Shown here: positions 18,494 through 26,673 of the stretch, in pieces | Numbering within the stretch: position 1 is the stretch's first letter | How the letters are laid out: every line of letters begins with the position of its first letter | Assembly (NCBI GenBank): GCA_937898675.1 | Contig: CALEJB010000053.1 | Span: forward strand, 1-64,000 | Length of the DNA: 64,000 bases | Reading direction: 5' to 3' | DNA from: an uncultured Prevotellaceae bacterium | GTDB lineage: Bacteria > Bacteroidota > Bacteroidia > Bacteroidales > Muribaculaceae | The notes under the pieces: generated by a model | Told to the model about the DNA's origin: nothing | The model's input: the letters and a program-made list of their open reading frames with translations, nothing else | Database searches by the model: none | Translations under genes and position numbers: made by a program

Positions 18494-18719
18494 GAAAGTG
18501 CTCGGCAGCAATGCCGATGGCAGCAAGAACAAGGACTATTGCAAGTATTGTTATGCCGACGGCGCGTTCACGATGGATTGCACGATGGACGAGATGATTG
18601 AGCATTGCGCCCAGTTTGTTGAGGAGTTCAACAAAGATGCAGGCGTCAATTTTACCCGCGAAGAGGCTATCGTCGAGATGCGCAAATTTTTTCCCAGTCT
18701 GAAGCGGTGGAAGCAATAA
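18450..18719 (+). CDS. Putative zinc-ribbon protein
   Basis: An 89-residue protein. The ATG at 18450 starts MELKFCQSCGMPL, which matches the beginning of the family; an in-frame ATG 36 bases earlier is less likely. Cys pairs C-x2-C (FCQSCG) and C-x2-C (DYCKYCYADG) form one zinc ribbon, with a third Cys in FTMDCTM. A helical C-terminal half follows (MDEMIEHCAQFVEEFN). This is the small 'putative zinc ribbon' family; its role is not established. It overlaps the GNAT gene by 44 bases, which suggests translational coupling. Confidence 0.8.
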   Translation: MELKFCQSCGMPLNEKVLGSNADGSKNKDYCKYCYADGAFTMDCTMDEMIEHCAQFVEEFNKDAGVNFTREEAIVEMRKFFPSLKRWKQ

Positions 18720-18732
18720 CAATGGCTGTCGA

Positions 18733-19359
18733 TTGCGCATCATGAAACAGGAAATCAGCCCAAAGCAGACCACGCGGGCGCGGGCTTTCGAATTATGGAT
18801 GTCCTCGCCAATGCCGATGGTGACGCTGGTGAAGACGCTGGACGTAACCCGGCTGGTGAAGTACAGCAACAAGCATGGCATGAGTTTCAACATGCTGCTA
18901 TGCTGGTGCATCGGCAGGGCCGCAAGCCAGGTCAAGGAGTTCTATACATTGCCCGAACACGGGCGGCTGTACCGATATGACCGACTGGCTGTCAATGTGA
19001 TTGTGGCTAACAAAGAGGGCGGCATCAACTCGTGCGACATCCCCATGGATGAAAACCTGCACCAATTCAGCCGCGATTACTCGGAGCTGACCGCCAAGGC
19101 TGCCGAACAATGCCAAAGCGTGATGCTCCCCGAATATATGGTGGTCGGTACCTCGGCCATGATCCAGACCGAACTCGACTGCATCGTCAACCAATACACC
19201 AGCGACTGGTGCAACCCAATGGTGATGTGGGGCAAATACCGCAAAGGGTTGTTTAAGACCAGCCTGCCCGTTTCGTTTCAATTCCATCATGTACAGATGG
19301 ACGGGGCACACGCCGCGCAATTCCTGGAATTGTTGCAACAAACAATCAAGAGTGTATAG
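18733..19359 (+). CDS. Chloramphenicol-acetyltransferase-like (CatA fold) protein
   Basis: A 208-residue protein of the trimeric CAT fold. The active-site His lies in FQFHHVQMDGAHAAQFLELL, matching the HHxxxDGxH motif of CatA enzymes, and FNMLLCWCIGRAASQVKEF matches the N-terminal half. Overall divergence from true CatA is large, so chloramphenicol may not be the substrate; many Bacteroidales carry such CatA-like acyltransferases. An ATG at 18742 (MKQEISPK) is an alternative start. It lies 13 bases after the zinc-ribbon gene, and the next gene starts inside its last codons. Confidence 0.8.
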   Translation: MRIMKQEISPKQTTRARAFELWMSSPMPMVTLVKTLDVTRLVKYSNKHGMSFNMLLCWCIGRAASQVKEFYTLPEHGRLYRYDRLAVNVIVANKEGGINSCDIPMDENLHQFSRDYSELTAKAAEQCQSVMLPEYMVVGTSAMIQTELDCIVNQYTSDWCNPMVMWGKYRKGLFKTSLPVSFQFHHVQMDGAHAAQFLELLQQTIKSV

Positions 19360-19870
19360 CATCAAAATCAGACATCTTCCCAACCTTATCACGGCACTCC
19401 GAATCGCGGGCGCCGCCTGCATCTTGTTCAGCGATGTACCCAGCCCTGCATTTTGGGCTTTATATCTGTTTTGCGGCATTAGCGACATAGCGGACGGGCT
19501 GTTGGCGCGCAAACTGGACGCTGCCAGCAAGACTGGAGCATTATTGGACAGTATTGCTGACCTGGTTTTCGTCGCTTGCTGCGTTTGGATGCTGATTCCT
19601 GCGCTCAGGCTTCCATCCTGATTATGGATGTGGGGCGGCTTGATTGCCGCCATCAAGTCCAATAACCAGTTATACTCATTGGCGAGATATAAGAAATGTG
19701 TTTTTCCACACACAACACTCAACAGGGCAACGGGACTGCTGTTATACATAGCAGTGCCATTCTCATTCCATTCCATGATACCGATGACCGTTACAGCCGT
19801 CATCGCCACAATTGCGTCACTGCATGAGGGGATTGTCATCAAGAAGTCCCAAGCGCAGGACAAATGTTAA
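19352..19870 (+). pseudogene. CDP-alcohol phosphatidyltransferase interrupted by an in-frame TGA
   Basis: The full family signature DG-x2-AR-x8-G-x3-D-x3-D is present (SDIADGLLARKL, then GALLDSIAD), so this encoded an enzyme moving a phosphatidyl group from CDP-diacylglycerol to an alcohol in the membrane. The same frame stops at TGA (19619-19621) after about 89 codons and then stays open to 19870, encoding the expected C-terminal membrane helices (GLLLYIAVPF, MIPMTVTAVIATIAS). Thus it is one gene with a single nonsense codon. The start is taken as GTG at 19352, overlapping the CatA-like stop; SIKIRHLPNLITALRI follows. It could be a sequencing error, a real pseudogene or readthrough. Confidence 0.75.
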
Positions 19871-19921
19871 TTTAATGTTAAATATCCGCATTACTCTTGA
19901 CTCGTCCCGCGGGGCATAGAT

Positions 19922-19929
19922 TACCTTTG
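19922..19929 (+). promoter_or_regulatory. -7 box of the MerR gene
   Basis: TACCTTTG, a perfect TAnnTTTG, 24 bases before the ATG at 19954, with TTGACT 22 bases upstream. It lies inside the longer open frame beginning at 19897, so it decides for the later start. Confidence 0.65.
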
Positions 19930-19953
19930 CACCATCAACGATATCGTGCGACA

Positions 19954-20778
19954 ATGAGTAACAAAACAAAATTAAAAATCGGAGCGTTCTCACAATTGAT
20001 GCAGGTCACAGTCAAGACCTTGCGTCATTATGAGCAAAAAGGGCTGCTCTTGCCTGACGAGGTGGACGGGCAGACGGGCTACCGCTATTACAGCATTGAC
20101 CAAATGCAGAAGTTGAGCGCAATCCGCAGCCTGCAACGGCTCGGTTTCTCGCTGGACGAAATCAAGGAACTGTACGATGACAAATCGCACACACCCAGCA
20201 TTGAGCAACTGAGCAGCAAAATTCAGAAAACGGAACGTGAACTGCAGCGGCTGATAGCACGGCGTGACCAACTGCTCGAGTGGCGAGGCTCCCGCAAAAC
20301 AATCAAAACAATGGAAAAGTTCAGCATTCAATCTTTGCCTGCCATCATCGTGGCAAGCCATCGTGAAGTAATCTCCAACTACGCAGCCCTGGGTCCGCTG
20401 TGCTATCAAAAAATCGGTCCCGAGATGCAGCGCCTGGGCTGCAAGTGTCCAACTCCCGGCTACTGTTTCACCATCGAGCACAACCAGGAGTACACGCCCA
20501 CCGACATCGACATTGAGTACTGCGAGCAGGTCGAGGAGATGGGCCAAGACAGCAGTTTCATCCAGTTCAAGCGACTGCCCGCCATTCCCCGCGCGCTGTG
20601 CATGAAGCACATCGGCCCCTACGAGCGCTTCTATGAGTCCTTTGCCCAAGCCTTCAAATATCTGGAGGAGCACGGATTCAAGATTGCCGGCCATCCCCGC
20701 ACCTGCTATATTGACGGTGCCTGGAACGAGCAAGACCCCGAGAGATGGGTATCGCTTATCCAGATTCCCATCGAGTGA
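19954..20778 (+). CDS. MerR family regulator with GyrI-like effector domain
   Basis: A 274-residue regulator. The N-terminal winged-helix domain (about residues 5-75) has KIGAFSQLMQVTVKTLRHYE and the wing DGQTGYRYYS. A coiled-coil dimer helix (about 80-115) leads to a GyrI-like/BmrR-type effector-binding domain (about 125-270; PAIIVASHREV, HIGPYERFYESFAQ, ERWVSLIQIPIE). This is the design of multidrug-responsive BmrR-type activators that twist an over-long promoter spacer. Target genes are not evident; the CatA-like and GNAT genes upstream are candidates. The start follows from the promoter box at 19922-19929. Confidence 0.9.
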   Translation: MSNKTKLKIGAFSQLMQVTVKTLRHYEQKGLLLPDEVDGQTGYRYYSIDQMQKLSAIRSLQRLGFSLDEIKELYDDKSHTPSIEQLSSKIQKTERELQRLIARRDQLLEWRGSRKTIKTMEKFSIQSLPAIIVASHREVISNYAALGPLCYQKIGPEMQRLGCKCPTPGYCFTIEHNQEYTPTDIDIEYCEQVEEMGQDSSFIQFKRLPAIPRALCMKHIGPYERFYESFAQAFKYLEEHGFKIAGHPRTCYIDGAWNEQDPERWVSLIQIPIE

Positions 20779-20805
20779 GTTCTAACAAGAAAAGCGCAAA
20801 GGCAC

Positions 20806-20852
20806 AAAAACACAGCAACGAGCAAGATGTTTATCAATCTTGCTCGTTGCTG
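20806..20852 (-). terminator. Terminator between the MerR and 3D-domain genes
   Basis: A perfect 15-bp stem CAGCAACGAGCAAGA (20813-20827) with its complement (20838-20852), loop 10. On the minus strand TGTTTTTG follows, so it chiefly ends the 3D-domain gene, and may also stop MerR transcripts from the other side. Confidence 0.8.
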
Positions 20853-20886
20853 CTAAAAGTTGGTTTTCTTCAAGTTCAACTGCAGT

Positions 20887-21276
20887 TTACTGTGCCTTCT
20901 TGCGAATCGTAACGTTACCGTTACGGAAGTTGTACTTGTCACCACGCGGGGTAAGGAAGTCGATGCGTTTGCGCAGGCGCTTTGCCATCTTGTCCTTAAC
21001 CACCCACTCGCCATTGATGGCAGGCGTGGATGAACTTTCAACAATAATCACGTCGCCCATTTTGAAACCATGTTGCTTGAACATGTCATGTGAAAGAGCG
21101 ACCCATCGAATCTGATAGTTTTTCAACTTGTCATAATTGATTCGGTCTCCGCTTGCTGTTATCCAACCTGCACCACCCTGTCCCGGGTGATATTTGGTTG
21201 CCTTCAGTGTAAAGTCCTGCCCCACGGCAGTCACAGCAATTACAACAGCAAGCGCTAAAAATAATCGTTTTAGCAT
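20887..21276 (-). CDS. Secreted 3D (double-psi beta-barrel) domain protein
   Basis: A 129-residue exported protein: signal peptide 1-19 (LAVVIAVTAVGQ), then one small domain. RWVALSHDMFKQHGFKMGD, VIIVESS and GEWVVKDKMAKRLRKRIDF match the 3D/RlpA-like double-psi barrel family, named after its three aspartates (D in GD, KDKM and IDF). Related domains occur in peptidoglycan lytic enzymes, so a periplasmic cell-wall role is likely but unproven. Monocistronic, with a TAATTTTG box at 21304-21311 and a shared hairpin terminator. Confidence 0.78.
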   Translation of the reverse strand: MLKRLFLALAVVIAVTAVGQDFTLKATKYHPGQGGAGWITASGDRINYDKLKNYQIRWVALSHDMFKQHGFKMGDVIIVESSSTPAINGEWVVKDKMAKRLRKRIDFLTPRGDKYNFRNGNVTIRKKAQ

Positions 21277-21303
21277 AAGTTGTTAGTAATTGGTTTGTTG
21301 TCG

Positions 21304-21311
21304 CAAAATTA
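21304..21311 (-). promoter_or_regulatory. -7 box of the 3D-domain gene
   Basis: TAATTTTG on the minus strand, 27 bases before the ATG at 21276. No TTG at the usual distance. Confidence 0.5.
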
Positions 21312-21455
21312 CGAAATATAATTGAAATGAGCAAATTTTTAGCGCAATTTTTCACGCCGCTCAGCAGTTAAACATCAACAAAACAGTCGTTTATCAACAC
21401 TTTGAAAAGTGGTGATTTTTGCGTGTATTTTGGCAAATTCGTTCGCCAAGTCCTA

Positions 21456-22244
21456 TTAAAAAGAGTAGTCAAGCAACTGTTTGTTGAAGTGAATTTCGGG
21501 GTCGTCAAACATCAATTCCATGCTCCCCGCATCAATCAAATCACCGGCTTTTCCCGTCAAAACTTGACGCCCGGCTGTAATGAGCCACAGTTCATCGGCC
21601 AGCATGAGAGACTGTGAGATGTCATGACTGGAAAGGAGAACCGACACCTTGCGGTCGTGGGCAAGGGTTTGGAGCAGGCGCATGGTCTCGATGCGGCTCG
21701 CCACATCAAGGAAAGCGGTTGGCTCATCAAGGACAATGAGCGGGGTCTGTTGAGCCAGAGCCTTGGCTATCATCGCCTTTTGCCGCTCGCCATCGCTAAG
21801 CGAGGCCAAGTATTCGCCAGCCTTGTGAGCTATGCCGGCATCGTCCATCGCCTGGCGAACCACATTGCAGTCACTATCATCAAGACGGCCCAAAAATCCC
21901 GTATGGGGGTGGCGACCCAGCGAAACAAGTTCAGTCACGGTGAGCGCGCCCGCCATCACACGCTCGGTTGACACCAAGCCAACGAGGCGCGAGCGGTCGC
22001 GCTGAGGCATCACAGCGATATCCCTGCCGTCAAGCATCACCATTCCCGCCAGCGGGCGGTCGTCGCCCGTCAGCGAGCGCAACAAGGTTGATTTGCCCGC
22101 TCCATTCTTGCCCAACAAAGCGACGAGTTTGCCACGCTCAAGGCAAAGGTTCAATCCCTCAAGCAAAGTCACCTGCCGCTTGCCGTTGCGATAACCGACG
22201 GCAAGGTCATGGGTGGTGAGTATGCAATCGCTGGTTTTGCTCAT
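21456..22244 (-). CDS. ABC transporter ATP-binding protein (FecE/BtuD type)
   Basis: A 262-residue ATPase of an iron-siderophore or cobalamin-type importer. Walker A GKNGAGKSTLLR, Q-loop region, signature LSDGERQK, Walker B IVLDEPTAFLD and the switch His in VLLSSHDIS are all intact. It is last in the operon; its ATG lies 2 bases after the permease stop, giving the order substrate-binding protein, permease, ATPase. No TonB receptor or cobalamin riboswitch is close, so the substrate (iron chelate, haem or B12) is open. Confidence 0.93.
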   Translation of the reverse strand: MSKTSDCILTTHDLAVGYRNGKRQVTLLEGLNLCLERGKLVALLGKNGAGKSTLLRSLTGDDRPLAGMVMLDGRDIAVMPQRDRSRLVGLVSTERVMAGALTVTELVSLGRHPHTGFLGRLDDSDCNVVRQAMDDAGIAHKAGEYLASLSDGERQKAMIAKALAQQTPLIVLDEPTAFLDVASRIETMRLLQTLAHDRKVSVLLSSHDISQSLMLADELWLITAGRQVLTGKAGDLIDAGSMELMFDDPEIHFNKQLLDYSF

Positions 22245-22246
22245 TG

Positions 22247-23296
22247 TCAGTTAAAGTATTGGATGCGGCGGCGATTCAGAATGATATATAAAATGATGGG
22301 CACACCAATGACGGGTGTTATCGCATTGACAGGAATAACGCCTTGAGGATTGCAGTAACCGATGAAAGCGCACAGCAGGGCGACATCAGCACCGGCGAGG
22401 GTTGTGGCAGGCACCAGACGGCTGTGATTGCTTGTCCCAAGCGCCAATCGCGCAATGTGGGGGACGACCAAGCCAATGAAACCGATGGGGCCGCAGAAGG
22501 CTGTGACGACAGCCGTAAGAACGCCAGTGATGAGCAAAAGAATGTTGCGAGAGCGGGATACATCGACGCCCAAATTGCGCGCGTAGCGCTCGCCCAGCAG
22601 CATCGCATTGAGCGGCTTGACCATCATTGCAGCGGCAACAAGGGCAACAATGATGATGCCCGCATAGAGCGGCAACATCGTTAAACTCACGCCCGAAAAG
22701 TTACCAAATCCCCAAGCGACATAGTTATTGACCCCTTGTTCGGTCGCCATTGAGTTGAGCAGCTGCACGACACTTGAAGTGAGATAACTCACAAGGATGC
22801 CTATGATGAGCAGCATGGTGTTGCTGCGCACAATCGACGAGAAAGCGATGAGCACGGCCAGCACCGCGGCTGCGCCCAGCAATGCACCGACAAGAATGGC
22901 CACAAAACTTCCCGTTCCTGCCAGCATGCCGCCAAGCGTGCCGCCCATTGCCAAAATGACGATGGCGACACCCAAGCCCGCACCCGAAGACACGCCCAGG
23001 ATGGAGGGACCGGCAAGCGGGTTGTTGAAGGTGGTTTGAAGCAACAAACCAGACACCGAGAGCGCCGAACCTGCCAGTGCGGCAGTCACAATCATGGGCA
23101 GGCGCGACTGCAGCACAATGACCTGCCATGCCGAGTTGGCAGAACCTTTACCCATGAGAATATTAAAGACGTCCCGGGCAGGAATTTCCACCGAGCCATA
23201 GACAAGGCACGCCATCACAAGAAGCGCCATTGCAGCCGCCATCAGGATGATGGTGACCGAGAATCGGCGAGATGTCATTGGACGCGCTGAACCCAT
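22247..23296 (-). CDS. ABC transporter permease (FecCD/BtuC family)
   Basis: A 349-residue inner-membrane permease with about ten helices. Family motifs are the first helix after RRFSVTIILMAA, the conserved GLLLQTTFNNPLAGPSILGV, the coupling segment LLGERYARNLGVDV, and FCGPIGFIGLVVPHIAR near the end. This places it in the FecCD family that imports ferric siderophores, haem or vitamin B12. The preceding gene, 9 bases away, encodes the substrate-binding lipoprotein, and the ATPase follows 2 bases later, so the importer is complete. Confidence 0.93.
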   Translation of the reverse strand: MGSARPMTSRRFSVTIILMAAAMALLVMACLVYGSVEIPARDVFNILMGKGSANSAWQVIVLQSRLPMIVTAALAGSALSVSGLLLQTTFNNPLAGPSILGVSSGAGLGVAIVILAMGGTLGGMLAGTGSFVAILVGALLGAAAVLAVLIAFSSIVRSNTMLLIIGILVSYLTSSVVQLLNSMATEQGVNNYVAWGFGNFSGVSLTMLPLYAGIIIVALVAAAMMVKPLNAMLLGERYARNLGVDVSRSRNILLLITGVLTAVVTAFCGPIGFIGLVVPHIARLALGTSNHSRLVPATTLAGADVALLCAFIGYCNPQGVIPVNAITPVIGVPIILYIILNRRRIQYFN

Positions 23297-23305
23297 AGTT
23301 ATGAA

Positions 23306-24427
23306 TTATTGCAAACGGTGATAAAATGCGGGGGTCTCGCCACAGAACAAAGAAGGGTGCATGATAACGGCAAACTCATGCAACAACAGTTCGGGATGGA
23401 ACGGCACGCGATCAAAGAAACGCGTCTGGTCAGTATCGCAGACATAGACACGCTTGCGCTTATAGGCGTCCATCTCCTTATTCAGTTCATAGGCCCCCTC
23501 CAGGTCGGCGAGCGTGTTGATATTGGTCCACTTGATAAACCAGTAGTCGGCATGCTGGGCCCTGGCAAGCACCTGATTAAAATCCAATGACAGCGAGCCG
23601 GTGTTATCGTCACCTGCCCACAAATAGCCGCCCCCGGCATCTGCCAAGACGCGCGCCATGTAACTCTGGCCTCCAGGCACGCTCCACACGCCGCTGATGA
23701 CCATCTCGGTCACCACCGTAGGGCGAGAATCGGCGGTGGCGGCTGTTGCCTTCACATTGTCATAAGCCCTAACGACAGCGGCATATAAACTGTCAGCCTG
23801 CCGACGTTTACCGACAAGCTCGCCATAAAATTTCATCCACTCGGCACGGCCCAGCGGGTCAAACTCCATGTAGTCGGCACACTCGATGACGGGGATGTCC
23901 AACGATGCGATTTGCCCGTAGTTGGAGTCCTGGTATGGCGACAGCAAGATGGCATCAGGCCCCATCGCGATGACTTTTTCGATAGAGGGATTCATGGAAT
24001 TGCCGCAATCGGCAATCGTGCCAGTCCTGACACCCGCCAGCAAAGTTGAGTCGTTGAAAAACCGCGCGTCCACTATACCGCGCACAACGTCTATTGCCCC
24101 CAATTCCTGCAGCAGGCTCGTGTGAACCGACGAATATACCAAAGCGTTGGTTACTGGCGTGCGGACGACAGTGCCCTGGGGCAAATCCTTGGGCAAATCG
24201 GCATCACGAGGGACAAGCACATAGCGGTGCAGCACCCCACCCTTCCACGGGTCCTTGACGGTCGCCAATGTGTAGCCGTCGGTCCGCTCCATCGAGAGCA
24301 ATCGCGCAGCAGTGATGACAGAATCCCGCTCCTGCCCGACGCCGGCATCGCCGTGGCCTCTACGGCAAGAACACAGCAATGGCAACAACAAAGCTGCAGC
24401 AAGCACTATCAAGAAAATTCTGCTCAT
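23306..24427 (-). CDS. ABC importer substrate-binding lipoprotein (FecB/BtuF type)
   Basis: A 373-residue lipoprotein: signal with lipobox LPLLCSC, then a TroA-like type III binding fold of two lobes. Recognisable parts are VVRTPVTNALVYSSVH, HTSLLQELGAIDVVRGIVD, IEKVIAMGPDAILLSPY and the interlobe helix region PLGRAEWMKFYGELVGK, the block used by siderophore and B12 binding proteins. It delivers its ligand to the permease and ATPase encoded just downstream. Ligand not deducible. It belongs to a six-gene operon that begins with a DUF2520 gene. Confidence 0.88.
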   Translation of the reverse strand: MSRIFLIVLAAALLLPLLCSCRRGHGDAGVGQERDSVITAARLLSMERTDGYTLATVKDPWKGGVLHRYVLVPRDADLPKDLPQGTVVRTPVTNALVYSSVHTSLLQELGAIDVVRGIVDARFFNDSTLLAGVRTGTIADCGNSMNPSIEKVIAMGPDAILLSPYQDSNYGQIASLDIPVIECADYMEFDPLGRAEWMKFYGELVGKRRQADSLYAAVVRAYDNVKATAATADSRPTVVTEMVISGVWSVPGGQSYMARVLADAGGGYLWAGDDNTGSLSLDFNQVLARAQHADYWFIKWTNINTLADLEGAYELNKEMDAYKRKRVYVCDTDQTRFFDRVPFHPELLLHEFAVIMHPSLFCGETPAFYHRLQ

Positions 24428-24442
24428 GATTACAGTCAGAGT

Positions 24443-25141
24443 TTAGTCAATTTTCCGGCCGTCATCACCCACGAGGTCAAGAATATAAGGGCGCATTGGG
24501 TCGGCAGTGGCCTGGTCGATGAACTTGTAGAAATAATCCTCGATGATGTATTTCTTTTTATAGTCCTTCATGCCCTCGTAACGCATCAGCAAGTGGTGGT
24601 AATCTTTAAGCAGGTCGCTCATCACCTTGTGGTCAACCTTGCGCACGCGTTTGTTCTCGAAGTCGATGTAGTAGAAGTTCTTGCATTCCTCATAGACCTC
24701 GTCGGTATTATATTCCAAGCCAAACAAAATCGAGGAAACATTATTGGGCTCGTCATATCCCACAAAAATGGCAAACGCCACCTTGCCGTTGAAGAACAAA
24801 GGCATAAAGCCAAGCAGATTGCGTGTGTCACCCTTGAAATTGCGCTTCAAGTACTCACCGCTGATGAGCCAAGTACTGTCGCCGAGGGTAGCAGCAATGA
24901 AACCGCTGTATATATGCCTATCGACCTCGTCGTCACGAGTCGTGATATCCACCTGATATGGGGTATAAACTTGAACCATCGGGTTGAGCACCGCCGATGT
25001 GGGTTCCTGATACAAAATACTCTCCCAAGAGTCATACAGGAAGACCGTGTCCATAGCCTCATCGGCATGAGCGGCCAGCGAAGAGACAGCCAGAACGGCC
25101 AGCACAATGCAACGGATTATTGTAGCAGCAAACTTCTTCAT
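24443..25141 (-). CDS. Secreted protein of unknown function
   Basis: A 232-residue exported protein with a signal peptide (MKKFAATIIRCIVLAVLAV, cleavage near AAHA). The mature part is rich in aromatic and acidic residues (VFLYDSWESILYQEP, GFMPLFFNGKVAFAIFVGYDE, YHHLLMRYEGMKDYKKKYIIEDYFYKF) and looks like a single alpha/beta domain with no metal or catalytic motif. It resembles Bacteroidales-only conserved proteins. It lies between maf and the importer genes with gaps of 12 and 15 bases, so it is cotranscribed; a link to the importer is possible but unsupported by motif. Confidence 0.7.
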   Translation of the reverse strand: MKKFAATIIRCIVLAVLAVSSLAAHADEAMDTVFLYDSWESILYQEPTSAVLNPMVQVYTPYQVDITTRDDEVDRHIYSGFIAATLGDSTWLISGEYLKRNFKGDTRNLLGFMPLFFNGKVAFAIFVGYDEPNNVSSILFGLEYNTDEVYEECKNFYYIDFENKRVRKVDHKVMSDLLKDYHHLLMRYEGMKDYKKKYIIEDYFYKFIDQATADPMRPYILDLVGDDGRKID

Positions 25142-25153
25142 ATCTCGCCTTTT

Positions 25154-25729
25154 TCAGAATGTTTTCAACACTTGGTACAACTTGCGTGTGGGCAGGCCCA
25201 TCACATTGTAGAAATCACCGTTGATGCCTGCAATGCCGATATTCCCTATCCATTCCTGGATGCCATAAGCACCCGCTTTGTCCAAGGGGCGGTAATGCTG
25301 GACATAATAGTCAATCTCGTCACCGCTGAGTTGGGCAAAACGCACGATGCTCGTGTCGGCAAACGCCTCGACACGGTCGTTTGTCGAGACGCACACTCCG
25401 CTGATGACACGATGGTCACGACCCGAGAGCGCGCGAAGCATGCGGCAAGCGTCGTCGCAGTCAACAGGTTTGCCCAATACAGTGTCATCGAGCACAACAA
25501 CGGTATCGGCCGTAATGAGCAGTTCATTGTCGCCCATCGGATGCCCATCGGCCTTGAGGCGCGCAAGATACACAGGGATTTCCTCGGCAGGCAGGCTGTC
25601 GGGATAGGTCTCGTCAATGCCCTTGATGGCCTCGACACGAAACTTCACGCCCATGTCGTTGAGCAGTTCGCGACGGCGGGGCGAGTTGCTGCCCAGCACC
25701 ACATCATATTTGTTGAGATTGTCAAGCAT
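25154..25729 (-). CDS. maf: Maf family nucleotide pyrophosphatase
   Basis: A 191-residue house-cleaning enzyme hydrolysing non-canonical or modified nucleoside triphosphates (dTTP/UTP type). Motifs: the N-terminal VVLGSNSPRRRELL, DETYP, ITADTVVVLDDTVLGKP with the catalytic Asp, and DKAGAYGIQEWIG. The ATG at 25729 matches the family start; a longer frame overlaps the upstream gene and is rejected. Its first 8 bases overlap the end of the DUF2520 gene, so translation is probably coupled. The maf/DUF2520 pairing is usual in Bacteroidales. Confidence 0.93.
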   Translation of the reverse strand: MLDNLNKYDVVLGSNSPRRRELLNDMGVKFRVEAIKGIDETYPDSLPAEEIPVYLARLKADGHPMGDNELLITADTVVVLDDTVLGKPVDCDDACRMLRALSGRDHRVISGVCVSTNDRVEAFADTSIVRFAQLSGDEIDYYVQHYRPLDKAGAYGIQEWIGNIGIAGINGDFYNVMGLPTRKLYQVLKTF

Positions 25730-26510
25730 GAATGTCTTTATCTTGATTGTGGCGGTCAATGATGGACCGCGTGATAAGTTCATATATGTCGCGCTCGTCG
25801 CCGTCAAGCATCGCCAAATGGTCGGCAATCACCTGCTTGTCGTTGCGCATGGCAGGGCCCGTCTGGGACTGGGCGGGCGTCAAGCGGTCGAGTTTGTCCA
25901 CTGTTGTGCTGATGAGCGCCTTCATCGCGTCAAACGGCAGGCCGGCACGGGTGAGGATGTCGTCGGAGAGCGCCCACATGTGGTTGGCAAAGTTGCATGC
26001 GAAAACCGCTGCCACATGCAGCAGGTGGCGCTGGCCGCTGTCGGCTGGGATGACATTGCTCGAGAGCAGGCAAGCCAGCGACTTCACGTCATCTAACGAA
26101 GCCTCGTCACACGCCTCGACAAAAATGTGCACATCGTCGAGCGGAGTGACGACCTGACGCGAAAAAGACTGCATCGGATAGAGCACGCCATACCTGGCGC
26201 GATGGCCTTTGAACAGGTCCATCGGCTTGCTGCCCGAGGTGTGAAGCCACAAGGCGCCATTGTCGGGAACGGCGGCAATGACATCGGCAATGGCATCGTC
26301 AAGCACCGCAATGATGTAGGCGTCGGCATCATGCACCAGCGCATTCAGGTCATCGGTAACCGATTTGCATCCAACGGCTTCGGCCAACCGGGTGGCATGG
26401 GAAAGAGTGAGGCTGAAGATTTGAGCCACCTCACACCGCGCGGCTAAAGCGTGAGCCAAACTAGTCGCGACATTACCTGAACCAATGAGCACTACCCTTT
26501 TCTTATCCAT
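25722..26510 (-). CDS. Rossmann-like and DUF2520 domain protein
   Basis: A 262-residue protein with an N-terminal NAD(P)-binding Rossmann fold (VVLIGSGNVATSLAHAL) and a C-terminal DUF2520 helical domain (HLLHVAAVFACNFANHMWAL), resembling the architecture of F420-dependent or pyrroline-5-carboxylate-type reductases. HTSGSKPMDL is the conserved segment between the domains. The substrate is unknown. It is first in the six-gene minus operon followed by maf, with an 8-base overlap. In other Bacteroidales a KdsC-type phosphatase often lies between these two genes; it is absent here. Confidence 0.88.
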   Translation of the reverse strand: MDKKRVVLIGSGNVATSLAHALAARCEVAQIFSLTLSHATRLAEAVGCKSVTDDLNALVHDADAYIIAVLDDAIADVIAAVPDNGALWLHTSGSKPMDLFKGHRARYGVLYPMQSFSRQVVTPLDDVHIFVEACDEASLDDVKSLACLLSSNVIPADSGQRHLLHVAAVFACNFANHMWALSDDILTRAGLPFDAMKALISTTVDKLDRLTPAQSQTGPAMRNDKQVIADHLAMLDGDERDIYELITRSIIDRHNQDKDIHA

Positions 26511-26631
26511 AATATCTGCACAAAATTACAAATAAGACTTGAAATGTACAAATCCGGCCTGTTAAATACCGTTATCCAAAAGCCGTGCCACCTCGGCCAA
26601 CGCCCATAGCAATGATATCGGAGATTTTTCG

Positions 26632-26639
26632 TAACTTTG
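26632..26639 (+). promoter_or_regulatory. -7 box of msrA
   Basis: TAACTTTG, matching TAnnTTTG, ending 34 bases before the msrA ATG. Confidence 0.55.
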
Positions 26640-26673
26640 CAGCAAAATACAGAAACTCAATCAACATAAAACT

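Noticed and set aside
24122..25762. A 546-codon plus-strand frame across the importer operon
   Set aside because: It crosses three genes with clear motifs on the minus strand and has none itself.
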